Shown: piece after piece, positions 16,254 to 25,162 of the stretch | Layout of the letters: every line of letters begins with the position of its first letter | How positions within the stretch are numbered: position 1 is the stretch's first letter | Origin: Bradyrhizobium sp. AZCC 1610 | GTDB lineage: Bacteria > Pseudomonadota > Alphaproteobacteria > Rhizobiales > Xanthobacteraceae | DNA: 64,000 bases | Assembly (NCBI RefSeq): GCF_036924515.1 | Contig: NZ_JAZHRR010000001.1 | Coordinates: 6,233,001-6,297,000, forward strand | Direction: 5' to 3' | The notes under the pieces: model-generated | What the model was told of the DNA's origin: nothing | The model's input: only the letters and a program-made list of their open reading frames with translations | The model's database searches: none | Translations under genes and position numbers: made by a program

Positions 16254-18233
16254 ATGGCTACAAAAACATCAGGCGGCAGTACCGATTTTCTCAATAACCT
16301 CGGAAAAGTCTACGGCATCTACACCGGAGGCTTTCTCGCCTTCGTCATTTTGCTCGCGGTACTCGAGCAGGTCGGGGTCCCGAACAAGATCCTCGGCTAT
16401 CTGTTCGTGTTCTTCACACTCGCCGTCTACGCCATCATCGGTGTTCTCTCGCGAACCGCACAGGTTTCCGAGTACTACGTCGCCGGCCGTAGCGTGCCCG
16501 CACTCTACAACGGCATGGCTACCGGCGCCGACTGGATGTCCGCGGCATCCTTCGTTGGCATGGCCGGCACATTGTTCCTGCTCGGCTATGACGGCCTGGC
16601 GTGGGTGCTCGGCTGGACCGGCGGCTTCGTGCTGGTTTCGATCCTGATCGGACCTTACCTGCGCAAGTTCGGCGCCTATACGGTGCCCGACTTCCTGGCG
16701 TTCCGTTACGGCGGCAATTTCGCCCGCGGTCTCGGCGTGATCGTGCTGGTCGCCTGCTCCTTCACCTATGTGACGGCGCAGATTTACGGCACCGGTCTGA
16801 TCGCCTCGCGATTCCTCGGGATGCAGTTCGAACTGGCTGTCTTTGCCGGACTTGTCGGCATTCTGGTCTGCTCGATGCTGGGTGGCATGCGGGCGGTGAC
16901 CTGGACCCAGGTGGCCCAGTACATCGTGCTGATCATCGCCTACCTGACGCCGATCGTGATCCTGTCCACCAAGAATTACGGCTTCCCGATTCCGGAACTC
17001 ACCTACGGACAGGCCATCGCCGATATCACCGCGCGCGAGCAGCAGATGCTGGCGACCGGTCTTGCGACAGCGGCAAACCTGAAGCCGCACATCTCGCCGT
17101 TCTTCAACTACACCCCGCTGAACTTCTTCGCCATCATCATGTGCATGATGGTCGGTACGGCTTCGTTGCCGCACATCCTGATGCGCTACTTCACCACCCC
17201 GTCGGTGCGTGAGGCACGCCAGTCGGTCGCCTGGTCGTTGCTGTTCATCTTCCTGCTGTACTTCTCGGCGCCGGCTTACGCGGCATTCTCGAAGCTGGAA
17301 GTGTACACCAACATCATCGGGCGGGATCTGACAGCCATTCGCCCGTGGTTGTTCAACTGGGGTGAACTCGGGCTGATCCAGATCTGCGGCAAGAATGCAG
17401 GCAGCATCGACGCCATCGTGGCAGCCTGTAAGGCGATTGCCGGTCATCCCGGGGTCGTAAGACTGCAGGACTTCGTGATCAACACGGACGTGATCGTGCT
17501 CTCCACCCCGGAGATCGCGGGACTTCCCTATGTGATCTCGGGCCTGGTCGCCGCCGGCGGCCTGGCAGCAGCGTTGTCCACCGCTGACGGGCTTCTGCTC
17601 GCCATCGCCAACGCCCTATCACACGACGTCTACTACAAGATGATCGATCCCAACGCGCCAACCGTACGCCGGCTGATGATCGCCCGCGTGCTGTTGCTGA
17701 TCGTCGCCGTGGTCGCGGCGGCGACGGCGGCCACCAAGCCCGGGGACATCCTGGCCATGGTCGGCTGGGCATTCTCACTGGCGATGGCGGGCAACTTCCC
17801 GGCACTCGTGATGGGCGTCTGGTGGAAGCGTGCGACGGCGACAGGTGCGGTCTGCGGCATCATTGCCGGCTTCGGATTGTGCCTGTTCTATCTCGTGACG
17901 ACGAGGTATTTCCCGGGCGCGGGCGTGAAGTATTTCGGCATGACATCGCTGACCAACGCGCTGACGGGAGCGCCGCTGGTCGACATCGCCAAAACCATGG
18001 CGTTGCCCAACGCCATGGAATCCTTCCCGACGCTTGCCCATCCGTTGGCCAACAAGGTCGGCTGGTTCGACCTGACCAACATCGCCTGCGGCTTGTTGGG
18101 AGCGCCGCTCGGCTTTGCTGTCATCTACGTCGTCAGCAAGCTCGGCAAGGAGCCGTCGGCGGAGATGCAGGCCTATGTCGACGACATCCGCAAGCCGCGA
18201 GGCCGGACGGTGCTCGAGGAAAAGACCACCTAG
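16254..18233 (+). CDS. Sodium:solute symporter, VC_2705 subfamily (ActP-like)
   Basis: A 659-residue inner-membrane carrier of the SSS family with about 13 hydrophobic helices. Family marks are EYYVAGRSVPALYNGMATGADWMSAASF near the N-terminus, AYTVPDFLAFRYGG, MLGGMRAVTWTQVAQY and the sodium-site region STADGLLLAIANALSHDVYYK. It is about 100 residues longer than E. coli ActP; the extra sequence is in the loops near residues 260-290 and 350-420. The family imports short organic acids such as acetate with sodium. The ribosome site AAGGGAGAAG stands just before the ATG at 16254. It forms a two-gene operon with DUF4212, ended by the hairpin at 18256. Confidence 0.92.
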   Translation: MATKTSGGSTDFLNNLGKVYGIYTGGFLAFVILLAVLEQVGVPNKILGYLFVFFTLAVYAIIGVLSRTAQVSEYYVAGRSVPALYNGMATGADWMSAASFVGMAGTLFLLGYDGLAWVLGWTGGFVLVSILIGPYLRKFGAYTVPDFLAFRYGGNFARGLGVIVLVACSFTYVTAQIYGTGLIASRFLGMQFELAVFAGLVGILVCSMLGGMRAVTWTQVAQYIVLIIAYLTPIVILSTKNYGFPIPELTYGQAIADITAREQQMLATGLATAANLKPHISPFFNYTPLNFFAIIMCMMVGTASLPHILMRYFTTPSVREARQSVAWSLLFIFLLYFSAPAYAAFSKLEVYTNIIGRDLTAIRPWLFNWGELGLIQICGKNAGSIDAIVAACKAIAGHPGVVRLQDFVINTDVIVLSTPEIAGLPYVISGLVAAGGLAAALSTADGLLLAIANALSHDVYYKMIDPNAPTVRRLMIARVLLLIVAVVAAATAATKPGDILAMVGWAFSLAMAGNFPALVMGVWWKRATATGAVCGIIAGFGLCLFYLVTTRYFPGAGVKYFGMTSLTNALTGAPLVDIAKTMALPNAMESFPTLAHPLANKVGWFDLTNIACGLLGAPLGFAVIYVVSKLGKEPSAEMQAYVDDIRKPRGRTVLEEKTT

Positions 18234-18255
18234 GAGCGCTGCTACACGTTTCGGC

Positions 18256-18284
18256 AAACGGGGCCCCTCGGGGCCCCGTTTTGT
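18256..18284 (+). terminator. Rho-independent terminator after the symporter operon
   Basis: An 11-bp stem AAACGGGGCCC/GGGCCCCGTTT with loop CTCG is followed by TTTGTTTT. It begins 22 bases after the symporter stop. Confidence 0.9.
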
Positions 18285-18405
18285 TTTCGATAAGCCATGA
18301 CATCGCTTGCCGGGGAAGTCGCCACTTGCCATTGTTGGGCACGATCGTGGTGTCGTCACACATCCCGGCACGTCGATTGCTGAAGCACCGCGGGAGCATC
18401 GGACT

Positions 18406-18726
18406 TTGGATACTGCAACTTCGATCGCCAGCTATTGGTATTTCCATCTGCCAAACTTCATCCTGGCGGCGCTGATGTACACCATGCTCGGCCGTGTCCT
18501 GCTCGGCCTGATGGTCGATGCCGATTCGCCGAACTACATCTGGCGATTTTTCTGCCGGGTCACCGATCCCGTCGTCGCCGTCGTCGCGCTGGTCACCCCG
18601 AAGATCACCGCCCCGGTCTTGCTATGGCTGTTCGGCTTCGTCTGGCTGTTCTGGCTGCGGGTCGGGTTTCACTACACATTGCTGCTGTTAAACCTCGCTC
18701 CCCGCGTTGGCGGAGCGGCATCATGA
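18406..18726 (+). CDS. Small membrane protein, YggT-like
   Basis: About 106 residues with two hydrophobic helices (PNFILAALMYTMLGRVLLGLMV and VLLWLFGFVWLFWLRVGFHYTLLLL) and a short conserved-looking connector WRFFCRVTDPVVAVVALVTP, typical of YggT-family proteins. The frame is open further upstream. A TTG at 18406 preceded by GGGAG nine bases before gives a protein that starts just ahead of the first helix and is the best start. Its stop overlaps the next ATG (ATGA), so translation of the two is coupled. Function unknown; location inner membrane. Confidence 0.7.
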   Translation: MDTATSIASYWYFHLPNFILAALMYTMLGRVLLGLMVDADSPNYIWRFFCRVTDPVVAVVALVTPKITAPVLLWLFGFVWLFWLRVGFHYTLLLLNLAPRVGGAAS

Positions 18727-19046
18727 ATCGCAATTTCTATTTCATCGGAATCGCGTTCTTCGGAATGATCAACGGCATATTCAACCAGCTTTGGTTGATC
18801 TTCTCGCTGCTGTACGTCAAGCCGCTGGCCGGCCCGCTGCTGTTTGGAAACCTGTCGCTGACCTTGATGTTCGCTTCGCTGATGGTTTCAACCGCAACCG
18901 TCATCCTGGGCGGAGTTCCGGCGGCCATCTACGAGCGGGCCACCGGCGCATCGGAATCGAACACCGTGTCGCTCTGGATCTGGCTTGCCGGCACCGCGCT
19001 CCTGGCGCTTCCCGCCGTCGGCAATTTTCTCCAAATCGGGCTTTAG
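18723..19046 (+). CDS. Hypothetical membrane protein
   Basis: A 107-residue protein with three hydrophobic segments (residues about 5-32, 40-65 and 84-105). It starts at an ATG overlapping the stop of the YggT-like gene by four bases. No family recognised. The position after the symporter operon and before the MHS transporter suggests, without proof, a role in the same membrane system. Confidence 0.7.
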   Translation: MNRNFYFIGIAFFGMINGIFNQLWLIFSLLYVKPLAGPLLFGNLSLTLMFASLMVSTATVILGGVPAAIYERATGASESNTVSLWIWLAGTALLALPAVGNFLQIGL

Positions 19047-19128
19047 CCGGCCGGCTCCCGAGGTTGAGGGCAGACGACGTTGCCGCTACGCTTAGCCTCT
19101 TTCTTGCAAAGGACGGAGCGGCGGTAGC

Positions 19129-19497
19129 GTGGAAGAAATGCGCCGTATTGCCTACGAAACGGTGCTGCGCGCATGCGGCTTCGCGTCGCTTGCCATTTTT
19201 TGCGTCATGATCGCCCTTTCCTTCCTTCCGCGGTCTGCCTTTCAGGCCGGTGGTTTTCTGACCATGGCGATGACGCTCGTCCTCGTTCTGAAAGCCCGCG
19301 AAGCCCAGACCAAGGACCACCGCCGGACCGAGATGTGGCTCTATCTGCCCAAGGAAAGCCGGCCGCCCCCGGCCATCGCGCAGAAGATGATTTCAACGAT
19401 CATGCGGGAGACGTATTTGATGTGCGCGCGCTGGACCGCGGCCATCTCCATTATGATGTGGACCGCTGCGCTCTTGTTCTCGATTATTGGATTTTAG
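19129..19497 (+). CDS. Hypothetical membrane protein
   Basis: A 122-residue protein with three hydrophobic stretches (about 12-32, 40-55 and 100-121) and a charged middle part (KAREAQTKDHRRTEMWLYLPKESRPPPAIAQ). The GTG at 19129 has GGAG nine bases before; an ATG three codons later is the alternative. Not recognised as a known family. It is the third gene in a row of small membrane proteins and is followed by a 184-base gap before the MHS transporter. That gap contains a 9-base inverted repeat TGGCCCAAT/ATTGGGCCA. Confidence 0.65.
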   Translation: MEEMRRIAYETVLRACGFASLAIFCVMIALSFLPRSAFQAGGFLTMAMTLVLVLKAREAQTKDHRRTEMWLYLPKESRPPPAIAQKMISTIMRETYLMCARWTAAISIMMWTAALLFSIIGF

Positions 19498-19681
19498 TTG
19501 GAGACTGCGCCGATAACCGGCGGATTCAACGATCACTGTGGCCCAATCGATGCAAAGCGGCGCTATGCCCGCCGAAAGTACTATTGGGCCATTGCCCCCA
19601 AACATGTAGTCAGGCGCGCAATTACGCGTCGAACTGACGCGACGCACATCTGCGCGAATATAAAAGGGGAGCGAATCCGAA

Positions 19682-21343
19682 ATGTCTACTGTTGCTATCA
19701 CATCCGGCAAGGCCGCCGGCATGACGAAGGACGAACGTTTCGTCATCTTCGCGTCGTCGCTTGGCACCGTCTTCGAATGGTACGACTTCTACCTTTACGG
19801 ATCGCTTGCCGGCATCATCGGCGCACAGTTCTTCTCGGAATATCCGCCAGCGACGCGTGACATCTTCGCACTGCTCGCCTTCGCCGCCGGCTTCCTGGTG
19901 CGCCCGTTCGGTGCCATTGTATTCGGACGTGTAGGTGACATCGTCGGACGCAAATACACCTTCCTCGTCACCATCCTGATCATGGGCCTGTCGACCTTCA
20001 TCGTCGGCCTGTTGCCCAACGCCGCCACCATCGGCATCGCGGCGCCGATCATCCTGATCGGGCTGCGCCTGCTGCAGGGTCTCGCGCTCGGCGGCGAATA
20101 CGGCGGCGCGGCGACCTACGTGGCCGAGCATTCACCGCACGGCAAACGCGGGTACTACACCTCGTTCATCCAGACCACGGCAACGCTTGGCCTCTTCCTC
20201 TCGCTGCTGGTGATCCTGTTCACCCGTACGGCGCTCGGCGAGCCTGCGTTCGCGGCCTGGGGCTGGCGCATCCCGTTCCTGCTGTCCGTAGTTCTTCTCG
20301 GCGTCTCGGTCGTGATCCGCCTGAAGTTGAACGAATCGCCGGTATTCCAGAAGATGAAGGACGAGGGCAAGGGTTCGAAAGCGCCGCTGACCGAAGCCTT
20401 CGCCAACTGGAGCAATGCCAAGATCGTCATCCTGGCGCTGATCGGCGGCGTGATGGGTCAGGGCGTGGTCTGGTACACTGGCCAGTTCTACGCGCTGTTC
20501 TTCCTGCAATCGATCCTGAAGGTCGACGGCTACACCGCCAACCTGCTGATCGCCTGGTCGCTGTTGTTCGGCACCGGCTTCTTCATCGTGTTCGGCGCGC
20601 TGTCCGACAAGATCGGCCGCAAGCCGATCATCCTGGCGGGCTGCCTGATCGCGGCACTGACCTTCTTCCCGATCTTCAAGATGATCACGAGCAACGCCAA
20701 CCCGGCGCTGGAGAAGGCCATCGAGTCGGTCAAGGTCGAGGTGGTCGCCGATCCAAAAGGCTGCGGCGATCTGTTCAACCCGGTCGGTACCCGCGTGTTC
20801 TCCGCACCATGCGACACTGCCCGCGCCTACCTGTCGCAGCAGTCGGTCAAATACTCGACCACCTACGGCGCAGCAGGTTCCGGCGTGAAGGTCGTCGTCA
20901 ACGGCAAGGACGTTGGTTACACCGACGCCAAGACCTCCAACTCGCAGGTGCTGGCAGCGGTTCAGGCGGCTGGCTACCCGAAGGCTGGCGACGCCCAGAT
21001 CGTGAAGATGTCGAATCCGATCGATATCTTCAGGCCGCAAGTCGCGGCGATCATCGGACTTCTGTTCGTGCTGGTGCTCTTCGTCACGATGGTTTACGGA
21101 CCGATCGCGGCGATGCTGGTCGAGCTCTTCCCGACCAGGATCCGCTACACCTCGATGTCGCTGCCCTATCACATCGGCAACGGCTGGTTCGGCGGATTGC
21201 TGCCCGCGACCTCGTTCGCGATCGTGGCCTCGACCGGCGATATCTACGCAGGCCTTTGGTACCCGATCATCTTCGCGGCGATCACCGCGGTGGTAGGCTT
21301 CTTCTTCCTGCCCGAGACCAAGGACGTCGACATCACAAAGTAA
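19682..21343 (+). CDS. MHS-family MFS transporter with a long inserted loop
   Basis: A 553-residue carrier of the metabolite:H+ symporter group of the major facilitator superfamily. The N-terminal block GTVFEWYDFYLYGSLAG, motif A GRVGDIVGRK, RLLQGLALGGEYGGAATYVAEHSP and the second motif SDKIGRKP are all typical. Family members are about 430-450 residues; here about 100 residues (about 340-445) are inserted between two late helices. This hydrophilic segment has cysteines at 361 and 377 that could pair outside the membrane. Substrates of the family are organic acids such as shikimate, citrate, proline or alpha-ketoglutarate. The start ATG follows AAAAGGGGAGCG. A hairpin terminator at 21389 ends the transcript. 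Confidence 0.9.
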   Translation: MSTVAITSGKAAGMTKDERFVIFASSLGTVFEWYDFYLYGSLAGIIGAQFFSEYPPATRDIFALLAFAAGFLVRPFGAIVFGRVGDIVGRKYTFLVTILIMGLSTFIVGLLPNAATIGIAAPIILIGLRLLQGLALGGEYGGAATYVAEHSPHGKRGYYTSFIQTTATLGLFLSLLVILFTRTALGEPAFAAWGWRIPFLLSVVLLGVSVVIRLKLNESPVFQKMKDEGKGSKAPLTEAFANWSNAKIVILALIGGVMGQGVVWYTGQFYALFFLQSILKVDGYTANLLIAWSLLFGTGFFIVFGALSDKIGRKPIILAGCLIAALTFFPIFKMITSNANPALEKAIESVKVEVVADPKGCGDLFNPVGTRVFSAPCDTARAYLSQQSVKYSTTYGAAGSGVKVVVNGKDVGYTDAKTSNSQVLAAVQAAGYPKAGDAQIVKMSNPIDIFRPQVAAIIGLLFVLVLFVTMVYGPIAAMLVELFPTRIRYTSMSLPYHIGNGWFGGLLPATSFAIVASTGDIYAGLWYPIIFAAITAVVGFFFLPETKDVDITK

Positions 21344-21388
21344 CAGTCTTACCGGCGGCAAAGCCGCGGGGTATGACACTCCCAACAA

Positions 21389-21426
21389 AGCCGGCCGCGG
21401 ATCGCTCCGCGGCCGGCTAGTTTTTT
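21389..21426 (+). terminator. Rho-independent terminator after the MHS transporter
   Basis: Arms AGCCGGCCGCGGA and TCCGCGGCCGGCT with loop TCGC, followed by AGTTTTTT, 45 bases after the stop codon. Confidence 0.9.
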
Positions 21427-21632
21427 GAGGCGGGCTCTCCGACGACTGCGGGCGATCTCACGCGCGCGGCAGCCGCGATGCCGATCGAATGACCGCTACG
21501 TTCCCAATGTGGCCTTGCGTTTCGGGCGAACGGCATGTGCAGCGAGACCAACAACCGAGCGCAATGGCGTTGTTTGGGACCCATGATCAGGCTAGACATC
21601 AATGGCGGGGCATCTCCAAAGGCAGACGGTCG

Positions 21633-21797
21633 ATGAAAAATTGGCGCTATATCGCTATGCACACCGCGGCGGCTGCTGCCTTCATTTTCCTGCTGCAGCG
21701 GTATGGGCTGAACGCGTCGCTTGATTCAAGCCTGCTTTGGGCGCTTACCTTCGGTGCGTGCGCTGCCGGGCTTGCCTATATGCAATCCAATCGCTGA
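21633..21797 (+). CDS. Small hypothetical membrane protein
   Basis: A 54-residue protein starting MKNWRYIAMHTAAAAAF with two hydrophobic stretches (residues about 8-22 and 33-50) separated by QRYGLNASLDSS. The frame is open upstream, but the ATG at 21633 has a purine-rich AAAGGCAGA before it and begins right at the first helix. No known domain. It stands alone between a terminator and the convergent YjbQ gene. Confidence 0.55.
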   Translation: MKNWRYIAMHTAAAAAFIFLLQRYGLNASLDSSLLWALTFGACAAGLAYMQSNR

Positions 21798-21909
21798 TCT
21801 CTCAATCCGGCTGCAGTCGCTTCGCGGCTGGCTCGATTGCAAGCTCGACGCGCCGGCAAATTGCAGGTTTGTGGCCAACGGCCTTTGGCGAAGGCAAGCC
21901 GCGAGGTGC

Positions 21910-22383
21910 TCAGCCGGCGGCGCCTGCGAACTGCAGCACGATCTCGCGCCGGTGCGGCCGCGCGCGGTGCTCGACCAGATAGATCGCCTGCCATGTGCCC
22001 AGCGCGAGCGCGCCCTGCAGCACCGGGATGTGCAGCGAGGTCGCGGTCAGCATGGTCTTGATATGCGCCGGCATGTCGTCCGGCCCCTCGGTGTCATGGC
22101 GCCATCCGGCGTTCTCGGGCGCGAGCCGGTTCAGCGCCGTCGTCAAATCGACGAGCACGGCCGGATCGGCATTTTCCTGGATCGTCAGCGACGCCGAGGT
22201 GTGACGAATGAACAGCGTCACCGCGCCTTCGCGCGCATGTGCGTCGCGCACGAATTTCGTGACCTCGGCGGTGAGATCGGTAAAGCCCGTGCCCGAGGTT
22301 TGCACGGTCAGCAGCGAGGATGTGATGGTGGTGGCACTGACGGACGAGGAAGCGGTTCGGGAAACGGATTTTGGCGATGTCAC
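21910..22383 (-). CDS. YjbQ-family protein (UPF0047)
   Basis: A 157-residue protein that matches the YjbQ/UPF0047 family along its whole core: IRHTSASLTIQENADPAVLVDL, DTEGPDDMPAHIK, SLHIPVLQGALALGTWQ and YLVEHRARPHRREIVLQF. The conserved histidines and the acidic E/D cluster form the trimeric metal-binding site seen in structures of this family. A weak thiamin-phosphate synthase activity has been reported for YjbQ; the physiological role remains unclear. The GTG at 22383 with GGAG seven bases before is a better start than the upstream ATG at 22398, which lacks a ribosome site. Cytoplasmic. Confidence 0.9.
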   Translation of the reverse strand: MTSPKSVSRTASSSVSATTITSSLLTVQTSGTGFTDLTAEVTKFVRDAHAREGAVTLFIRHTSASLTIQENADPAVLVDLTTALNRLAPENAGWRHDTEGPDDMPAHIKTMLTATSLHIPVLQGALALGTWQAIYLVEHRARPHRREIVLQFAGAAG

Positions 22384-22408
22384 GAACACTCTCCACACAT
22401 CGTCCCAG

Positions 22409-22948
22409 TCAAATCTTGCCGTTGACGTCCCTCTGCACCCGGTTCGCCATCTCGATCAAGCGCCGCCAGGCCCGCTCCAGGAACGACATCATGCGATCCA
22501 TGTCACGGTCGCTCGGCAGCGGAATTTCGATCTTGCGCTCGCCCTCTGCCACCTTCGGCTCGCCCTTCTTCAGCGAGTCCGATTTCGGCAGCGGCTCTTC
22601 GATCTTGCCGGTCACGGTGGGCTCGCGCGAGGCGAGGTCCGCCTTGAGCTTTTCATTCTCGGCCTTGAGCCTCTCGTTGTCGGCCTGCAGCCGGCCGATT
22701 TCAGTGTCCATCGCAGCGCGTTCATCAGGTACGGCGTAGCAGGCCCAGCCCGCGCCAGAATTGCTGCAGGTCGAAACCGCGCCGGTGCGGGTGTCGAGAC
22801 GAAGCACGCCATCGCCCGCCGGCGACAAGGCGTAACGGCCGTTCTCGGTCTCCGGCATCGCGCCCGCCAGCGCGTGACCGCAACCGCCGAGGCAACACGC
22901 CAGCATGATGGCGACCGCAAATTTCGAGGACGATTTCGCTGTGCTCAT
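22409..22948 (-). CDS. Predicted lipoprotein with coiled-coil segment
   Basis: A 179-residue exported protein. The N-terminus has lysines, a hydrophobic stretch and the lipobox-like CCLGGC with the modified cysteine near residue 23. Residues about 33-75 form a small cysteine-containing domain (GRYALSPAGDGVLRLDTRTGAVSTCSNSGAGWACYAVPDE) that recurs in rhizobial proteins. Residues about 80-110 are a heptad-rich coiled coil (IGRLQADNERLKAENEKLKADL), followed by a Pro/Lys/Glu linker and an amphipathic C-terminal helix. Function unknown; probably attached to an envelope membrane. It is followed after a short gap by yjbQ on the same strand. Confidence 0.7.
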   Translation of the reverse strand: MSTAKSSSKFAVAIMLACCLGGCGHALAGAMPETENGRYALSPAGDGVLRLDTRTGAVSTCSNSGAGWACYAVPDERAAMDTEIGRLQADNERLKAENEKLKADLASREPTVTGKIEEPLPKSDSLKKGEPKVAEGERKIEIPLPSDRDMDRMMSFLERAWRRLIEMANRVQRDVNGKI

Positions 22949-23012
22949 GGGCTTGCTCCCGCCTCAGGACAGTACCGGTTTCCTCGACCGCCGGGGCGCT
23001 TTCAAGGCGTCC

Positions 23013-23636
23013 CTAGACTCTAGAGCTATAGGGCGCTCGGCCGGACTTCAACGCGTCTTCCAGCAATTCGAGGCGGTCCTGTCCCCAGAACACTTCGCCC
23101 TCCAGCACATAGACTGGCGAGCCGAACACGTCGGCTGCCAGCGCGTCCTGCCGGTTCTGCTCATACGCCGCGCTGATTTCCTCCGCGCCGGAGCGCGCCA
23201 CCAATTGCTTGCCGGGCAGCCCTGATTCGTCGGCGAGTTTCGCGATCGTTACGGGATCGGCGAGATTAAGCTGATCTTCCCAAACGGCGGCAAAGGCCCG
23301 GCGCAAATAGCGGTCGGGATCGTGGCCGGCCTCGAGCGCCGCGATCACGACGCCATCGGCGAGGCGTGCGTTGAATGGCCAGTTCGCCGGCTGCAGATGA
23401 AATTTCAGTCCGCGCTTGTCGCGCCAGCGCTGCAGTTCGACCATCCGGTAGCGCTGCCGTACCGGGTGGCGCCTCATCAAGGGCAGGCCGCCGGTCTCCG
23501 AAAACAGATCGACCAGCACCACCGGCCTGTGATTTACCTTGAGATCATAAGTACTTACCAGACGCCGAAAGGACTGATGCCCGATATAGGCCCATGGTGA
23601 TTGGAGCGAGAAATAGTAATCGACCTGACGCGGCAT
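23013..23636 (-). CDS. 2-hydroxychromene-2-carboxylate isomerase / DsbA-like (GST kappa) protein
   Basis: A 207-residue protein of the DSBA-like thioredoxin fold. The N-terminal YYFSLQSPWAYIG carries the serine used instead of a redox cysteine pair, as in HCCA isomerases and kappa-class glutathione transferases. Other family marks are LLMRRHP-like loop, an internal helical domain with LPANWPFN-type sequence (LQPANWPFNARLAD) and the cis-proline segment VFGSPVYVLEGEVFWGQDRLELLE. HCCA isomerase acts with glutathione in naphthalene breakdown. No other naphthalene gene is nearby, so the true substrate is open. It stands alone on the minus strand upstream of the divergent ATP synthase operon. Confidence 0.88.
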   Translation of the reverse strand: MPRQVDYYFSLQSPWAYIGHQSFRRLVSTYDLKVNHRPVVLVDLFSETGGLPLMRRHPVRQRYRMVELQRWRDKRGLKFHLQPANWPFNARLADGVVIAALEAGHDPDRYLRRAFAAVWEDQLNLADPVTIAKLADESGLPGKQLVARSGAEEISAAYEQNRQDALAADVFGSPVYVLEGEVFWGQDRLELLEDALKSGRAPYSSRV

Positions 23637-23815
23637 GCGGGCTCCGGCACGAGGACTTTCGCTTCACTCGGAGCATCCCAGCAGACCGCCCAAACCGGCG
23701 CAAGATCGATCCATGCGGGAATAGCTGCTGCACTGCGATGACGGCTCCACAGCGTCGCAGGCGACACTTGAATAAATCCAATCGAATCAACGAACTAACT
23801 GGTTACGGCCTAATC

Positions 23816-23844
23816 TTGACTTGAATAGACGCGGTAAGTATGGT
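23816..23844 (+). promoter_or_regulatory. Likely sigma-70 promoter of the F0 operon
   Basis: TTGACT at 23816-23821 and TATGGT at 23839-23844 are separated by 17 bases. They lie about 70 bases before the atpI start, in the only sizeable gap ahead of the operon. Confidence 0.5.
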
Positions 23845-23911
23845 CCGCGCGGCTTTCAAGGGTGACGGGCGTAATTTCCATCAACCGTTGGCATCGTTTA
23901 CTGTCTTGGGC

Positions 23912-24283
23912 ATGGCCGAAGACAAGAACGACAACGCAAGTGGAAATCACGATCAGCCGTCTTCCGACGAAGCTGCGCTTTCCGCAAGGCTCGGAAGTCT
24001 GGATCAACGGTTGTCCGAAATTCGTGACAGCCGGAAACCCAAGACTGATCAACCCGGAACTGAAAGCGGAGACAGGGCTGCCAGAGCATCTGCGATGGCG
24101 CTGGGTTTCCGGCTTTCCTCGGAATTGGTCGCGGGCGTTGTTGTCGGAGCGGCGATTGGCTGGGGGTTCGACCGTTTGTTGTCGACATCGCCGTTCGGTT
24201 TCATCGTGTTTCTTCTGCTCGGCTTCGTCGCCGGCGTGGTCAACGTGGTGAGAACTGCAGGCGCAGGTCCAGGCAGGCGCTGA
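23912..24283 (+). CDS. atpI: F0F1 ATP synthase assembly/subunit I
   Basis: A 123-residue protein with a charged N-terminal half and two membrane helices (residues about 70-92 and 98-116). The AtpI pattern is visible in GFRLSSELVAGVVVGAAIGWGFDR and FGFIVFLLLGFVAGVVNVVR. AtpI helps assemble the c-ring and is first in the alphaproteobacterial F0 operon. The frame is open upstream, but the ATG at 23912 gives the usual length. AtpB follows 69 bases later. Confidence 0.88.
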   Translation: MAEDKNDNASGNHDQPSSDEAALSARLGSLDQRLSEIRDSRKPKTDQPGTESGDRAARASAMALGFRLSSELVAGVVVGAAIGWGFDRLLSTSPFGFIVFLLLGFVAGVVNVVRTAGAGPGRR

Positions 24284-24352
24284 GCGTCGACCGGAAGTCA
24301 CGACATTTGAAATTCGATTGCCGGCCAGGCCGGTGGATAAAGAGCCGCGCGG

Positions 24353-25108
24353 ATGAAAATCGACCCGATCCACCAGTTCAATATCGAACCCCTCTTCACG
24401 ATCGGCCATATCGGCAACCACACGATCGCCTTCACCAACTCGTCGCTCTACATGTTCCTCTCGGTAGCGGTGATCTCGCTATTGATGATCGGCGGCATGG
24501 CGGGACGGCAACTGGTTCCCGGGCGGCTGCAATCGATCGCGGAAATCTCTTACGAGTTCGTCGCCACCACGATCCGCAGCACCGCCGGCGCGGAAGGCAT
24601 GAAGTTCTTCCCGCTGATCTTCTCGCTGTTCATGTTCATCTGCATCTCGAACCTGATCGGCATCATCCCCTACACGTTCACGGTTTCGAGCCACATCATC
24701 GTCACCGCGGCGCTGGCCTTGCTGGTTTTCTTCACCGTCCTGATCTACGGGATCTACAAGAACGGCTTCAAGTTCTTCAAGATTTTCGTGCCCTCCGGCG
24801 TGCCGATCTACATCCTGCCGCTGGTCATGTTCATCGAGATCCTGTCGTTCTTCCTGCGGCCGGTCTCGCACAGCGTACGTCTGTTCGCCAACATGCTGGC
24901 CGGTCACATCGCGCTGAAGGTGTTCGCGGGCTTCGTCGCCATGCTCGGCGTCTCGCTCGGCGCGCTCGGCTGGGTCGGCGGCATGCTGCCGCTGGCGCTC
25001 ACCGTCGCGCTGACCGCGCTCGAACTCTTGGTCGCATTCCTGCAGGCCTACGTGTTCGCGATCCTCACCTGCATCTACCTCAACGACGCCATTCATCCGG
25101 GACACTAA
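24353..25108 (+). CDS. atpB: ATP synthase F0 subunit a
   Basis: A 251-residue inner-membrane protein with five to six helices, the stator half of the proton channel. The essential arginine is in [18 protein letters not shown] near residue 175. [10 protein letters not shown] and the late [20 protein letters not shown] block are typical of alphaproteobacterial subunit a. Length is normal. A weak GAGCCGCGG precedes the ATG at 24353. It is the second gene of atpI-B-E-b'-b; the F1 genes are elsewhere, as usual in this class. Confidence 0.97.
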   Translation: MKIDPIHQFNIEPLFTIGHIGNHTIAFTNSSLYMFLSVAVISLLMIGGMAGRQLVPGRLQSIAEISYEFVATTIRSTAGAEGMKFFPLIFSLFMFICISNLIGIIPYTFTVSSHIIVTAALALLVFFTVLIYGIYKNGFKFFKIFVPSGVPIYILPLVMFIEILSFFLRPVSHSVRLFANMLAGHIALKVFAGFVAMLGVSLGALGWVGGMLPLALTVALTALELLVAFLQAYVFAILTCIYLNDAIHPGH

Positions 25109-25162
25109 GCGTCCGGGGAATTTCCACCCTCACTCTGTCTTATCTCTCAAGGAGCTCTAGAA

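Noticed and set aside
18256..18284. Possible riboswitch or attenuator after the symporter gene
   Set aside because: The structure is a simple GC stem with a T-run and lies after a stop codon, so it is an ordinary terminator.
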